Of a DNA stretch of 64,000 bases, positions 8,099 to 16,170 are shown one piece after another; within the stretch, counting starts at the first letter, position 1; each line of letters starts with the position of its first letter. The notes below the pieces were generated by a model. It was not told the origin of the DNA, ran no database searches, and saw only the letters and a program-made list of their open reading frames with translations. Origin of the DNA: JBHJHP01 sp042219825 (GTDB taxonomy: Bacteria; Bacteroidota; Bacteroidia; Bacteroidales; UBA5342); the NCBI RefSeq assembly GCF_042219825.1, contig NZ_JBHJHQ010000005.1, positions 124,001 to 188,000 on the forward strand, read 5' to 3'. Both the position numbers and the translations under genes were made by a program.

Positions 8099-9154
8099 AT
8101 GAAAAAAGTTAACTCACCGGAGTTATTTATGCAGCGCTGTTTAACGCTGGCAGGATTCGGATCGGGGCACGTATCTCCCAATCCAATGGTTGGATGTGTT
8201 ATTGTACATAAAGATAAAATTATAGGCGAAGGCTACCACATTGAATATGGAGGGCCTCATGCCGAAGTAAATGCCATCAACAGTGTAAAAGATAAAACAC
8301 TACTCAGAGATTCGACTTTATATGTAAATCTTGAGCCTTGTGCTCATTTCGGTAAAACCCCACCATGCAGCAACCTTATCATAGATAACAAAATACCTCA
8401 CGTTGTTATCGGAACTATCGATCCATATTCAAAAGTAGCTGGAAAAGGGGTTGAAAAAATGGAAGAGGCTGGAATTAAAGTGGAAGTCGGCTTATTGGAA
8501 GAGGAATGCAGGGAAATTAATAAAAGGTTCTTTACCTTTCACAATAAAAAAAGACCTTACGTAATTCTTAAGTGGGGCGAAACAGTTGATGGATTTATTG
8601 ACAGGGACCGATCTAAAGTCATTAGCAAACCAACCTGGATTACTTCGGATGCCTGTAAAGTTGCGGTTCACAAACAGCGGGCTGATGAGGATGCTGTGAT
8701 GGTCGGAACCAATACTGCTGAAAGAGATAACCCTTCGTTAAGTGTACGCTACTGGACAGGTCACAATCCGTTACGACTGGTACTGGACCGCCAGCACAGG
8801 CTCCCCTCAGAACTTCATCTTTTTGATTATGTTAATCCAACCCTGGTTTTTACCAGAGATGCCAAAAAGAACGTAAAAAACCTGGAGTATTTTGAAGTTG
8901 ATTTTGAAGACTATCTTCATGAAGATATCTTGGATGAATTGTATGAAAGAAATATCATGTCTGTTATCATCGAAGGTGGCACACGCCTTCTGAAAGGATT
9001 TATTTCCAAAGGTCTTTGGGATGAAGCATGGCGTTTCATCGGCAATAAATCGTTTATATCGGGCATAGATGCGCCACGCTTAACAGGAGAGTTAACTGGC
9101 AGAGAAAAAATGTCTGATTCCATATTGCTTGTATTTAAAAACAAAAAACAGTAA
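8099..9154 (+). CDS. ribD: bifunctional riboflavin biosynthesis deaminase/reductase
   Basis: A 351-residue fusion enzyme for steps two and three of riboflavin synthesis: deamination of the pyrimidine intermediate and reduction of its ribose. The N-terminal deaminase half has the zinc ligands in HAEVNAI and EPCAHFGKTPPC. The C-terminal NADPH-dependent reductase half begins near residue 160 and has VMVGTNTAERDNP and IIEGGTRLLKGF. No FMN riboswitch is visible in the short region before the start, and other rib genes are absent from the window. It is divergent to prmC. Confidence 0.94.
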   Translation: MKKVNSPELFMQRCLTLAGFGSGHVSPNPMVGCVIVHKDKIIGEGYHIEYGGPHAEVNAINSVKDKTLLRDSTLYVNLEPCAHFGKTPPCSNLIIDNKIPHVVIGTIDPYSKVAGKGVEKMEEAGIKVEVGLLEEECREINKRFFTFHNKKRPYVILKWGETVDGFIDRDRSKVISKPTWITSDACKVAVHKQRADEDAVMVGTNTAERDNPSLSVRYWTGHNPLRLVLDRQHRLPSELHLFDYVNPTLVFTRDAKKNVKNLEYFEVDFEDYLHEDILDELYERNIMSVIIEGGTRLLKGFISKGLWDEAWRFIGNKSFISGIDAPRLTGELTGREKMSDSILLVFKNKKQ

Positions 9155-9182
9155 TTTTAAGATAAGAATATAATTACTGTAT

Positions 9183-10652
9183 ATGTTTAATAGCTTCGAA
9201 TTTCCTGAAGTAGTTCTCCAGCTTCTCAATCATATTTATATCGTTACGGTATGGAGCATTGCCATACTTATTGTTCTGGAGAACAGGAATCCGGTTAAAA
9301 CCATGTCGTGGGTACTGGTTCTTATTTTGCTACCATATGCAGGTTTGATCCTGTACATATTCTTTGGACAAAATTACCGCAGGCAAAAAATAATTTCCAG
9401 AAAAAGCATCAAACAGATCGAACTGATCAATGGGTATTATGACGTTCTGAAAAATAAATTCAACATCAAAAAAATATTACTCCCGTCCGAACTGGAAAAA
9501 CACAGAAAGCTCATATCTCTCTTATTTAGAAACAATCACACATTATTTACAGATAATAACCAAATAAAACTCCTGAATAATGGAAGCGAAAAGTTTCCTG
9601 AACTTTTGAATGATATTCAGAGGGCTAAATCTTTTATCCATCTGGAATATTATATATTTGAGGACGACAACATCGGAAACACTATCCTTCAGGCTTTGTT
9701 TGAAAAAATAAAAGAGGGTGTAGAAGTAAGATTAATTGTGGACGATGTTGGAAGCTGGCATTTAAAGCAGAAATTTTTCAAAAAACTACGTTCCGGAGGA
9801 ATCGAAGTCTATCCTTTTCTGAAGGTCAGGTTTCCGTTTTTTACAAGCAAAATAAACTACAGGAATCACAGAAAAATAGTAGTTATAGATGGAAAGATTG
9901 GATACACGGGTGGTTTAAATGTAGCTGACCGCTATGTGAAAGGAGTTAAAAAACTAGGAGCATGGCGGGATTTACATGTTAAAATTGAGGGTGATGCTGT
10001 ATCAAGTTTACAAAGTATTTTTATTTTAGACTGGTATTTTGTAAGCAGGGAACGCATTAAAGCCAGCAAATATTTTCCTGAAATCATCCCAACAAGGAAA
10101 AACAACCTTAGAATGCAAATCGCATGGAGCAGTCCGGATAGTGACTGGAAAACCATAGAACAGGCATTTTTCACTGCAATCAATGGCGCAGAAAAGTACC
10201 TCTACATTGAATCCCCATATTTTTTGCCTACAGAAAGTATTTTAATGGGATTAAAAACAGCGGCTCTGAGCGGAACGGATGTCAGATTAATTGTTCCGGG
10301 GAAATCTGATGCTGCTATAACCGAAGCATCTTCACATTCTTATTTAAGAGAAATAATGGAAGCCGGTGTCCGTGTTTATTTTTATCAGGATGGTTTTCTG
10401 CACAGCAAACTTTTAATTACAGATGACAGCCTGACAGCTGTCGGTTCTGCCAATATGGACTTCAGAAGTTTTGAGGACAATTTTGAAGTTACAGCATTTA
10501 TTTATGATCCTGATACAGCTGCTACTGCAAGGGAAAATTTCATGTCTGATCTGGCATCATCCCATGAAATTTCGCTGGAAGAATGGAAAAAAAGAAAACG
10601 ATTTCGAAAATTTACTGAGTCCCTGGCAAGGCTCTTCAGCCCTCTGCTCTAA
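9183..10652 (+). CDS. cls: cardiolipin synthase (phospholipase D family)
   Basis: A 489-residue membrane enzyme that condenses two phosphatidylglycerols into cardiolipin and glycerol. Two N-terminal membrane segments (about residues 15-32 and 42-62) are followed by two PLD domains. The first HKD motif is a variant, NHRKIVVIDG, and the second is HSKLLITDDSLTAVGSANMD. The order and length match bacterial ClsA-type enzymes. It begins 28 bases after ribD on the same strand. A GC-rich hairpin at 10675-10706 follows the stop and may serve as its 3' end. Confidence 0.93.
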   Translation: MFNSFEFPEVVLQLLNHIYIVTVWSIAILIVLENRNPVKTMSWVLVLILLPYAGLILYIFFGQNYRRQKIISRKSIKQIELINGYYDVLKNKFNIKKILLPSELEKHRKLISLLFRNNHTLFTDNNQIKLLNNGSEKFPELLNDIQRAKSFIHLEYYIFEDDNIGNTILQALFEKIKEGVEVRLIVDDVGSWHLKQKFFKKLRSGGIEVYPFLKVRFPFFTSKINYRNHRKIVVIDGKIGYTGGLNVADRYVKGVKKLGAWRDLHVKIEGDAVSSLQSIFILDWYFVSRERIKASKYFPEIIPTRKNNLRMQIAWSSPDSDWKTIEQAFFTAINGAEKYLYIESPYFLPTESILMGLKTAALSGTDVRLIVPGKSDAAITEASSHSYLREIMEAGVRVYFYQDGFLHSKLLITDDSLTAVGSANMDFRSFEDNFEVTAFIYDPDTAATARENFMSDLASSHEISLEEWKKRKRFRKFTESLARLFSPLL

Positions 10653-10674
10653 TCACTTATATATTCAAAAGATA

Positions 10675-10771
10675 AGAGGAGCAAAGATAGGCATCTTTGC
10701 TCCTCTAAAATTACCCTAAACCTAAACCTATGAAAAAATACGTAGAAGTAATACAAATGTATAGTATATAA
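10675..10771 (+). repeat. hairpin/CCTAAACC/ATGAAAAAA unit, copy 1
   Basis: AGAGGAGCAAAGAT (10675-10688) pairs with ATCTTTGCTCCTCT (10693-10706) around an AGGC loop. Then comes ATTACCCTAAACCTAAACCT and an ATG at 10730 that opens a 13-codon frame (MKKYVEVIQMYSI) with a stop at 10769-10771. The hairpin arms differ completely in sequence from those of copies 2 and 3, but position and stem length are kept, which argues that the structure matters. The hairpin has no T tract, so it is not a classical terminator. Confidence 0.75.
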
Positions 10772-10932
10772 TTTATATCGGCAAATTTTCAGCTAAAATT
10801 TGTCCTGAAAACGTTTACACGCCCCATTAACAAGGGGATCAAAATATTCATTTCCAATAATTTAATGGCTTAAAAACAAATTAACATTTTTTCATATATA
10901 CATCAATACATCTATCCGGCAAGGACAAAAAA

Positions 10933-11027
10933 TTAAGGATGAGCGGGCGCTCATCCTTAACCTAAATTACCCTAAACCTAAACCTATGAAAAAAATTACC
11001 TGTTTGTTGTTGAATACAACAAAGTAA
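10933..11027 (+). repeat. hairpin/CCTAAACC/ATGAAAAAA unit, copy 2
   Basis: TTAAGGATGAGCG and CGCTCATCCTTAA form 13-base arms at 10933-10960. Twenty-five bases later, after ACCCTAAACCTAAACCT, an ATG at 10986 opens the 13-codon frame MKKITCLLLNTTK, closed by TAA at 11025-11027. About 78 bases, from 10932 to 11009, are identical to copy 3. MKKITCLLL looks like the start of an export signal, as if the 5' end of an envelope-protein gene had been duplicated and cut short. Confidence 0.75.
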
Positions 11028-11100
11028 CGGCATTTTTTAATATTTGCCAAATTTTTACTTCAATTTTAAACATTTTTAAAATGACAGGTATATAAAAAAA

Positions 11101-11225
11101 TTAAGGATGAGCGGGCGCTCATCCTTAACCTAAATTACCCTAAACCTAAACCTATGAAAAAAATTACCTGTTTGTTGAATGGTTCAAAGAAAAGACAATT
11201 TTCAATAACTACCAAATATTTTTAA
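11101..11225 (+). repeat. hairpin/CCTAAACC/ATGAAAAAA unit, copy 3
   Basis: The hairpin at 11101-11128 is identical to copy 2. The ATG is at 11154 and the frame reads MKKITCLLNGSKK and on to TAA at 11223-11225 (23 codons). Identity with copy 2 ends after TGTTTGTTG, where copy 2 has one more TTG. Nothing beyond this point looks coding. Confidence 0.75.
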
Positions 11226-11647
11226 AATTGTTTTGCTATTTTTTTGATAGGATAAATACCAGATTTCCTTTAGTCGCTCTAAATCAAAAATTTAATTTAA
11301 AATTATTTTCTATTTTATTGAGTGGATCATCAGAAATTATTAACCAGAAAGTTATAAAAACAAAAAGGGAGTTGAATATTCAACTCCCCCCGGTTTTCAT
11401 GCAGAAAAATCCACACAAAACTGTTTGTTGGCGAGCCAAATATATCATTATTTTATTACATACTTCCCTTTTTTTATGATAATTAGTAACAAATTATCAT
11501 CATAACATTAATTCTGCTATCCCAGCTCAACTTTTAACATTTTAATAATCTCACTTTATGACAAATAGCCTTCACCACTTACTTTTGCATCTGATTTATT
11601 ACAGAATCAAAAAATAATTTGCAATTGCTCATTAAAAACCCGTAAAA
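11226..11647. other. AT-rich stretch without recognisable gene
   Basis: Between repeat copy 3 and the rpmH promoter I see no gene. An open frame of 83 codons at 11228-11479 has no start context, no family resemblance and a composition like the surrounding AT-rich DNA. Near 11370, GGGAGTTGAATATTCAACTCCCCCC contains a perfect hairpin (GGGAGTTGAATA/TTCAACTCCC) that could act as a transcription end on either strand. Confidence 0.5.
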
Positions 11648-11652
11648 TATTT

Positions 11653-11681
11653 TTGGGACTTAATAAAAAAGTCTATTTTTG
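11653..11681 (+). promoter_or_regulatory. rpmH promoter (TTG-N18-TATTTTTG)
   Basis: TTG at 11653-11655 and TATTTTTG at 11674-11681 are 18 bases apart, close to the Bacteroidota consensus. Transcription would start near 11687, about 38 bases before the rpmH ATG. A second TATTTTTG lies at 11648-11655 and could be an additional start. Confidence 0.7.
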
Positions 11682-11724
11682 CATCCCGATTTATGGAGTA
11701 GAAACAGAGTAAATTAAAATAAAA

Positions 11725-11883
11725 ATGAAACGTACATTTCAACCTTCAAACAGAAAGAGAAAAAATAAACACGGTTTTCGTGAAAGAATGTCATCAAAAA
11801 ACGGTCGTCGTGTTTTAAATGCTCGCCGGGCTAAAGGAAGAAAAAAACTTACTGTTTCTGATGAGCCTGCGTTAAGAAAATAA
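11725..11883 (+). CDS. rpmH: 50S ribosomal protein L34
   Basis: A 52-residue, strongly basic protein starting MKRTFQPSNRKRKNKHGFRE, the hallmark N-terminus of L34, followed by RMSSKNGRRVLNARRAKGRKKL. It is part of the large ribosomal subunit. The C-terminal VSDEPALRK extension is typical of Bacteroidota. Unlike the arrangement in many other bacteria, rnpA and yidC do not follow it. It has its own promoter and terminator and is therefore a single-gene transcript. Confidence 0.97.
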   Translation: MKRTFQPSNRKRKNKHGFRERMSSKNGRRVLNARRAKGRKKLTVSDEPALRK

Positions 11884-11893
11884 TATACAAGAG

Positions 11894-11920
11894 AAGTAAA
11901 GAGAGATCTTTACTTTTTTT
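11894..11920 (+). terminator. rpmH intrinsic terminator
   Basis: AAGTAAAG (11894-11901) and CTTTACTT (11908-11915) flank a 6-base loop and are followed by a T tract to 11920. Confidence 0.9.
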
Positions 11921-12009
11921 GTTTTCAGACCTATCAATTACTTTTTACCTGTATTTTTTTCCATTCTATTTATTCATTACTTTTACGCGTAAATTTTTTA
12001 ACACGCAAA

Positions 12010-12822
12010 ATGAGTATCATTCGCTTTCTAACCTCAAAGGTCTTTTTTAAAAACCTTATAATCAGCATTATTTTATTAATTCTGATCCTTGCCTCTGTAT
12101 TTATTGGACTTTATTTTTACACCAATCATGGCAAATCTGAAATTGTTCCCGATTTAAAAGGGATGAATGAACTACAAATAAAAAGAGTACTGGATAATCA
12201 GAATCTCAGATATGAAATAATAGACTCTATCTACACCGACTCTGTTCCAAACGGAACATTATGGGAACAGGTTCCTGAAGCTGGTTCGAAGGTAAAAAAG
12301 CACCGAAAACTTTTTCTCATATTTAATGCATCCACCAGAAAGAGTGTTGCGATGCCTGATATCAGAGATCTTTCATTGAGGCAGGCCAAAACAGTGCTTG
12401 AAAGTGCAGGTCTGAAAATTGGCGATACGATTTACATCCCTTCTGAATTCAGGAATCTGGTAATTGGACAACATTTTGAGGGCAAAGAAGTAGAACCAGG
12501 AAAACCGGTTATTGAAGGAAGCCGGATTGATGTTTTAGTCGCAAATGGTTTGAGTAGTGAGAAAACAATGTTACCCGAATTGAAAGGTAAGTTTTATACT
12601 GATGCAGAAAAGCTGTTAACAGGCAAAGGACTAAATATTGGAGCAACAATACTGGCCGACAAGGATTTAACAGAAGATCAGGACAAAGATTCTTTATTCG
12701 TATTAAATCAAAAACCAACATCTGGTTCACTGGTTAATATTGGATCATCAATTACCTTGTGGCTTACAGCCGACACACTGAAACTCTTGCCGGATACACT
12801 GAATACAGATATTACAAAATGA
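12010..12822 (+). CDS. PASTA-domain membrane protein
   Basis: A 270-residue protein with an N-terminal membrane segment (about residues 15-36) and three PASTA repeats outside: EIVPDLKGMNELQIKRVLDN, VAMPDIRDLSLRQAKTVLES and TMLPELKGKFYTDAEKLLTG mark their starts near residues 44, 114 and 190. PASTA domains bind peptidoglycan or muropeptides. Here there is no kinase or transpeptidase domain. It overlaps rluD by four bases (ATGA) and ddl follows, an order common in Bacteroidota, so a link to cell-wall synthesis or sensing is likely (inference). Confidence 0.88.
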   Translation: MSIIRFLTSKVFFKNLIISIILLILILASVFIGLYFYTNHGKSEIVPDLKGMNELQIKRVLDNQNLRYEIIDSIYTDSVPNGTLWEQVPEAGSKVKKHRKLFLIFNASTRKSVAMPDIRDLSLRQAKTVLESAGLKIGDTIYIPSEFRNLVIGQHFEGKEVEPGKPVIEGSRIDVLVANGLSSEKTMLPELKGKFYTDAEKLLTGKGLNIGATILADKDLTEDQDKDSLFVLNQKPTSGSLVNIGSSITLWLTADTLKLLPDTLNTDITK

Positions 12823-13868
12823 GTGAAGCTTTAAATAAAATAGATGAAGACAGCCAGGACCAGGAACTTTTTGAACATTACAGATTTGAATGCGATCCGG
12901 GTCAAACCCTGTTAAGGGTAGATAAATTTTTGGTTGACCGGATAAAAAATGCTTCAAGATCTAAAATTCAGTCTGCTGCAAATGCCGGCAATATTTTAGT
13001 TAACAATAAAAGTGTTAAACCAAACTACAAAGTAAAACCGAACGATATTGTAACCATTGTACTCGAATATCCGCCCTATGAGTTTAAAATTATTCCGGAA
13101 GATATCCCTTTAAACATTGTTTACGAAGATGATCATTTGATGGTGATCAATAAACCCGCCGGACTGGTTGTTCATCCCGGAATAGCAAACTATACAGGCA
13201 CTTTGGTAAATGCGCTGGCTTATCATTTAAGTGACTTACCAATGTTTAACGGAGATGATCCCAGACCAGGTTTAGTTCACCGTATAGACAAAGACACCAC
13301 CGGACTTATGGTGATTGCGAAGAACGAACTGGCAAAAAACAAGCTCGCCAAACAGTTTTTTGATAAAACAACTGAACGCACCTACAACGCCATAGTTTGG
13401 GGAGATTTTGAAGAAGAATCCGGAACAGTAACAGGCAAAATTGGACGAAACCTTAAGGATCGTATTGGAATGGATGTATTTGACAATGAAGGAGACTATG
13501 GAAAAGATGCTGTAACACATTACGAAGTTCTTGAACGTTTTGGTTACGTCTCGCTGGTAAAATGTAACCTCGAAACCGGAAGAACACATCAGATTAGGGT
13601 TCACATGAAACATATCAGTCATCCACTGTTCAATGATAAAACTTATGGTGGCGATAAAATCCTGAAAGGCACAACATTTACTAAGTATAAACAGTTTATA
13701 GATAATTGTTTCAGCATTTGTGACCGACAGGCATTACATGCCAAAACATTGGGTTTTGTACACCCTGCAACCAATAAATTTATGCAGTTTAACTCTGAAT
13801 TACCGGATGATATGAGTCTGTTAATTGAAAAGTGGCGGAATTATGTTGCTAACCGAAATCTCGAATAA
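12819..13868 (+). CDS. rluD: 23S rRNA pseudouridine synthase, RluD family
   Basis: A 349-residue enzyme that isomerises uridines of 23S rRNA, typically the helix 69 positions. An S4 RNA-binding domain (about residues 24-85, with RVDKFLVDRI and ILVNNKSVKPNYKV) precedes the catalytic domain with the HRIDKDTTGLMVIAK motif carrying the catalytic Asp, and GRTHQIRVH. I place the start at the ATG at 12819, which overlaps the PASTA gene stop. An earlier frame extension is inside that gene and lacks family resemblance. Translational coupling with the PASTA gene is likely. Confidence 0.93.
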   Translation: MSEALNKIDEDSQDQELFEHYRFECDPGQTLLRVDKFLVDRIKNASRSKIQSAANAGNILVNNKSVKPNYKVKPNDIVTIVLEYPPYEFKIIPEDIPLNIVYEDDHLMVINKPAGLVVHPGIANYTGTLVNALAYHLSDLPMFNGDDPRPGLVHRIDKDTTGLMVIAKNELAKNKLAKQFFDKTTERTYNAIVWGDFEEESGTVTGKIGRNLKDRIGMDVFDNEGDYGKDAVTHYEVLERFGYVSLVKCNLETGRTHQIRVHMKHISHPLFNDKTYGGDKILKGTTFTKYKQFIDNCFSICDRQALHAKTLGFVHPATNKFMQFNSELPDDMSLLIEKWRNYVANRNLE

Positions 13869-13876
13869 ATTCATTT

Positions 13877-14860
13877 ATGATAAAAAATATTGCAATTGTA
13901 ACCGGTGGTGATCAATCTGAAATTGTGGTTTCACTAAAAAGCGCAGAAGGCCTGAAATCATTCATCGACCATTCAAAATACAACCTCTATGTTGTTATTT
14001 TAGAGAAAAGCAATTGGCGTTTAAGACTCGATAGCGGTATTGAGGTAACCATAGATAAAAACGATTTTAGTGCAATAGTTGACGGGCAAAAAGTAACATT
14101 CGATTGTGTTTACAATACCATCCATGGCATGCCGGGAGAAGATGGAAAATTACAAGGTTATCTCGATATGCTTTCCATTCCATATACCTCCTCCGGGGTT
14201 TTGGCCTCATCTGTTACCTTTAATAAATTCTTTTGCAACACTTACCTGAAGGCTTTTGGTATTAAATCAGCTGAATCTTTGATGCTCAGGAAAGGCATGG
14301 CCATCACAACAGATGAAGTTATTAGCCGCGTTGGCCTTCCATGTTTCATCAAGCCTAATGCCGGTGGTTCAAGTTTTGGCGTAACCAAAGTAATTCAAAC
14401 CACAGATATATTACCTGCCATTGAAAAGGCTTTTAAAGAAAGTGATGAAATTATTATTGAGTCATTTATTAAAGGAACCGAAGTCACAAACGGTATTTAC
14501 AAAACACTGGATCGCGAAGTAGTTATGCCCGTTACCGAAGTTGTACCGAAAAATGAATATTTCGATTTTGAAGCTAAATACACCCCCGGAATGGCAGACG
14601 AAATTACACCTGCACGAATTTCAGAAGAACTTACACAGCGAATTCAAAAACTGACTTCCGCTATTTATAACATACTGGGTTGCAAGGGCATTGTGCGTAT
14701 CGACTACATCATTTCCGACCAAACTATTTATCTTCTGGAAGTCAATACAACGCCCGGCATGACCCTGACAAGCTTTATTCCTCAACAAATAAAGGCAATG
14801 AACGTTCCCATTGCCGACGTATTTACCGAGATTATTGAGGATGCAATAAAGAGAGCCTGA
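13877..14860 (+). CDS. ddl: D-alanine--D-alanine ligase
   Basis: A 327-residue ATP-grasp ligase that joins two D-alanines for peptidoglycan precursor synthesis. Visible marks are IVTGGDQSEIVVSLKSA at the N-terminus, HGMPGEDGKLQGYLDMLSIPYTSSG in the first substrate region, CFIKPNAGGSSFGVTKV in the ATP-grasp domain and LLEVNTTPGMT with metal and substrate ligands near the C-terminus. Length is normal. It lies eight bases after rluD, completing the PASTA-rluD-ddl operon. Confidence 0.95.
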   Translation: MIKNIAIVTGGDQSEIVVSLKSAEGLKSFIDHSKYNLYVVILEKSNWRLRLDSGIEVTIDKNDFSAIVDGQKVTFDCVYNTIHGMPGEDGKLQGYLDMLSIPYTSSGVLASSVTFNKFFCNTYLKAFGIKSAESLMLRKGMAITTDEVISRVGLPCFIKPNAGGSSFGVTKVIQTTDILPAIEKAFKESDEIIIESFIKGTEVTNGIYKTLDREVVMPVTEVVPKNEYFDFEAKYTPGMADEITPARISEELTQRIQKLTSAIYNILGCKGIVRIDYIISDQTIYLLEVNTTPGMTLTSFIPQQIKAMNVPIADVFTEIIEDAIKRA

Positions 14861-14861
14861 C

Positions 14862-15404
14862 TTATTTCACCAATTTTGAAATTGCTTTAAATTCAGGTGC
14901 TTTTGCATTCTGGGTAAGTTCGAATAATACCGATTCATACGTGGTAATTATTGCACCTTCCTGTCTCAGTCTTTGTAGTGCCGATTCCTTATCTTCATCG
15001 TAACGACTTGACACACAGTTTTCAACAACGACAGGTTGATAACCAAAATTAATCAGATCAATGACAGTCTGTAATACACACACATGTGCTTCAATTCCTG
15101 CAACAATCACAAAGTGTTTTCCGGTAGATTTGAGCTTCAAATTAAATTCCGGTTCGTCACAACAACTAAATGAAGTTTTCTCAATATATTCAAACCTGTC
15201 AAATGCTTCACGAAGATAACCAACAGTCTCCCCCAGCCCTTTTGTATATTGTTGAGTTACCAGTAAAGGAATATCCAGTATCTTCAATCCTTCAGTAAGT
15301 TTAACACAATTTTCAAGTACTGTTGGTTGCTTTTTCATGTGCGGAAGTAATTTTTCCTGCATATCTATCATCACTGCAGCAGTATCTGATTTTACAATTC
15401 TCAT
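14862..15404 (-). CDS. isochorismatase-family cysteine hydrolase
   Basis: A 180-residue cytoplasmic hydrolase of the isochorismatase/nicotinamidase fold. The catalytic Asp is in MIDMQEKLLPHM, and the catalytic Cys in AGIEAHVCVLQTVIDL. A lysine between them (IEKTSFSCC) fits the usual triad. The short form resembles the YcaC-like branch whose substrates are mostly unknown. It is convergent with ddl, with one base between the stops. Confidence 0.85.
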   Translation of the reverse strand: MRIVKSDTAAVMIDMQEKLLPHMKKQPTVLENCVKLTEGLKILDIPLLVTQQYTKGLGETVGYLREAFDRFEYIEKTSFSCCDEPEFNLKLKSTGKHFVIVAGIEAHVCVLQTVIDLINFGYQPVVVENCVSSRYDEDKESALQRLRQEGAIITTYESVLFELTQNAKAPEFKAISKLVK

Positions 15405-15499
15405 CTTTATATTTTTTTACAAAAATAAGCATGATTGGCTGTAATAAAAAGGATTTGAGAGTTATAAATAATGAATTATTTCCTTATTGTTTTTTTTTC

Positions 15500-15507
15500 T
15501 ATTTTTG
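15500..15507 (+). promoter_or_regulatory. rex -7 element (TATTTTTG)
   Basis: TATTTTTG fits TAnnTTTG and would start transcription near 15513, 25 bases before the rex ATG. No clear -33 match and no Rex operator (TTGTGA...TCACAA) are visible here, so self-regulation is not supported by the sequence. Confidence 0.5.
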
Positions 15508-15537
15508 TATGTATATTTTTATATATCAAAAAATAAT

Positions 15538-16170
15538 ATGATAGGTAAAGTTCCGGAGCCAACAATTCGAAGACTACCGTTTTACTTGGCACATATAAAA
15601 TTATTGAGTAACAGTGGGCAGCAATTTATCTCCTCTACACAGTTGGCTAAAGATATTGGTGTTGACTCTTCGCAGGTAGCCAAGGATCTTTCATTTATCG
15701 ACATTACTGGAAAAACCCGTGTAGGATATGAAATCAAACCTTTGATTGAAGTGCTTGAAACTTTTCTCGGATTCAGCGTAAAACATAAAGCATATTTATT
15801 TGGAGCCGGGAGTCTTGGCTCAGCCCTGCTACAGGATACCGGACTAAGGCAATTTGGTCTTTATCTTTCCGCCGCATTCGATGTAAATCCGGATATTGTT
15901 GGCACAACGGTCAGCGGAGTGCCTATACGTCATGTGGATGAATATTTTGAAGTCAGGAAAAAAACCGGAGTTGAAATAGGAATATTAACAGTTCCTGCAG
16001 AAAAAGCTCAGGATGTAGCGGACTTTATGATTGAAGGAGGCATCCGGGGGATCTGGAATTTTACACCGGTAAAAATAAAGGTACCCAAAAAAGCAGTGGT
16101 GCAAAACACATCACTTTATGCGCATCTGGCCCTTATTTTTAATAAACTGATACACGGCGATAACTATTGA
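15538..16170 (+). CDS. rex: redox-sensing transcriptional repressor Rex
   Basis: A 210-residue NADH/NAD+-sensing repressor. The winged-helix DNA-binding half has VPEPTIRRLPFYLAHIK, followed by STQLAKDIGVDSSQVAKDLS, the recognition region typical of Rex. The C-terminal Rossmann half has YLFGAGSLGSALLQ and a final domain-swap helix region. I take the ATG at 15538, immediately before IGKVPEPTIRRLP, rather than an upstream in-frame codon with a hydrophobic low-complexity stretch. Rex homologues repress fermentation, hydrogenase and respiration genes when NADH is low. The hydrogenase-maturation and oxidase loci in this window are possible targets, but I found no operator there. Confidence 0.94.
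   Translation: MIGKVPEPTIRRLPFYLAHIKLLSNSGQQFISSTQLAKDIGVDSSQVAKDLSFIDITGKTRVGYEIKPLIEVLETFLGFSVKHKAYLFGAGSLGSALLQDTGLRQFGLYLSAAFDVNPDIVGTTVSGVPIRHVDEYFEVRKKTGVEIGILTVPAEKAQDVADFMIEGGIRGIWNFTPVKIKVPKKAVVQNTSLYAHLALIFNKLIHGDNY

Noticed and set aside
11228..11479. 83-codon frame upstream of rpmH
   Set aside because: AT-rich, no start context, no recognised domain, and a perfect hairpin lies inside it.
15481..15537. Rex operator (TTGTGA...TCACAA) before rex or other operons
   Set aside because: No match near rex, the hyd operon or the oxidase operon. TTGTTAACAA before rpoD is only a partial resemblance.
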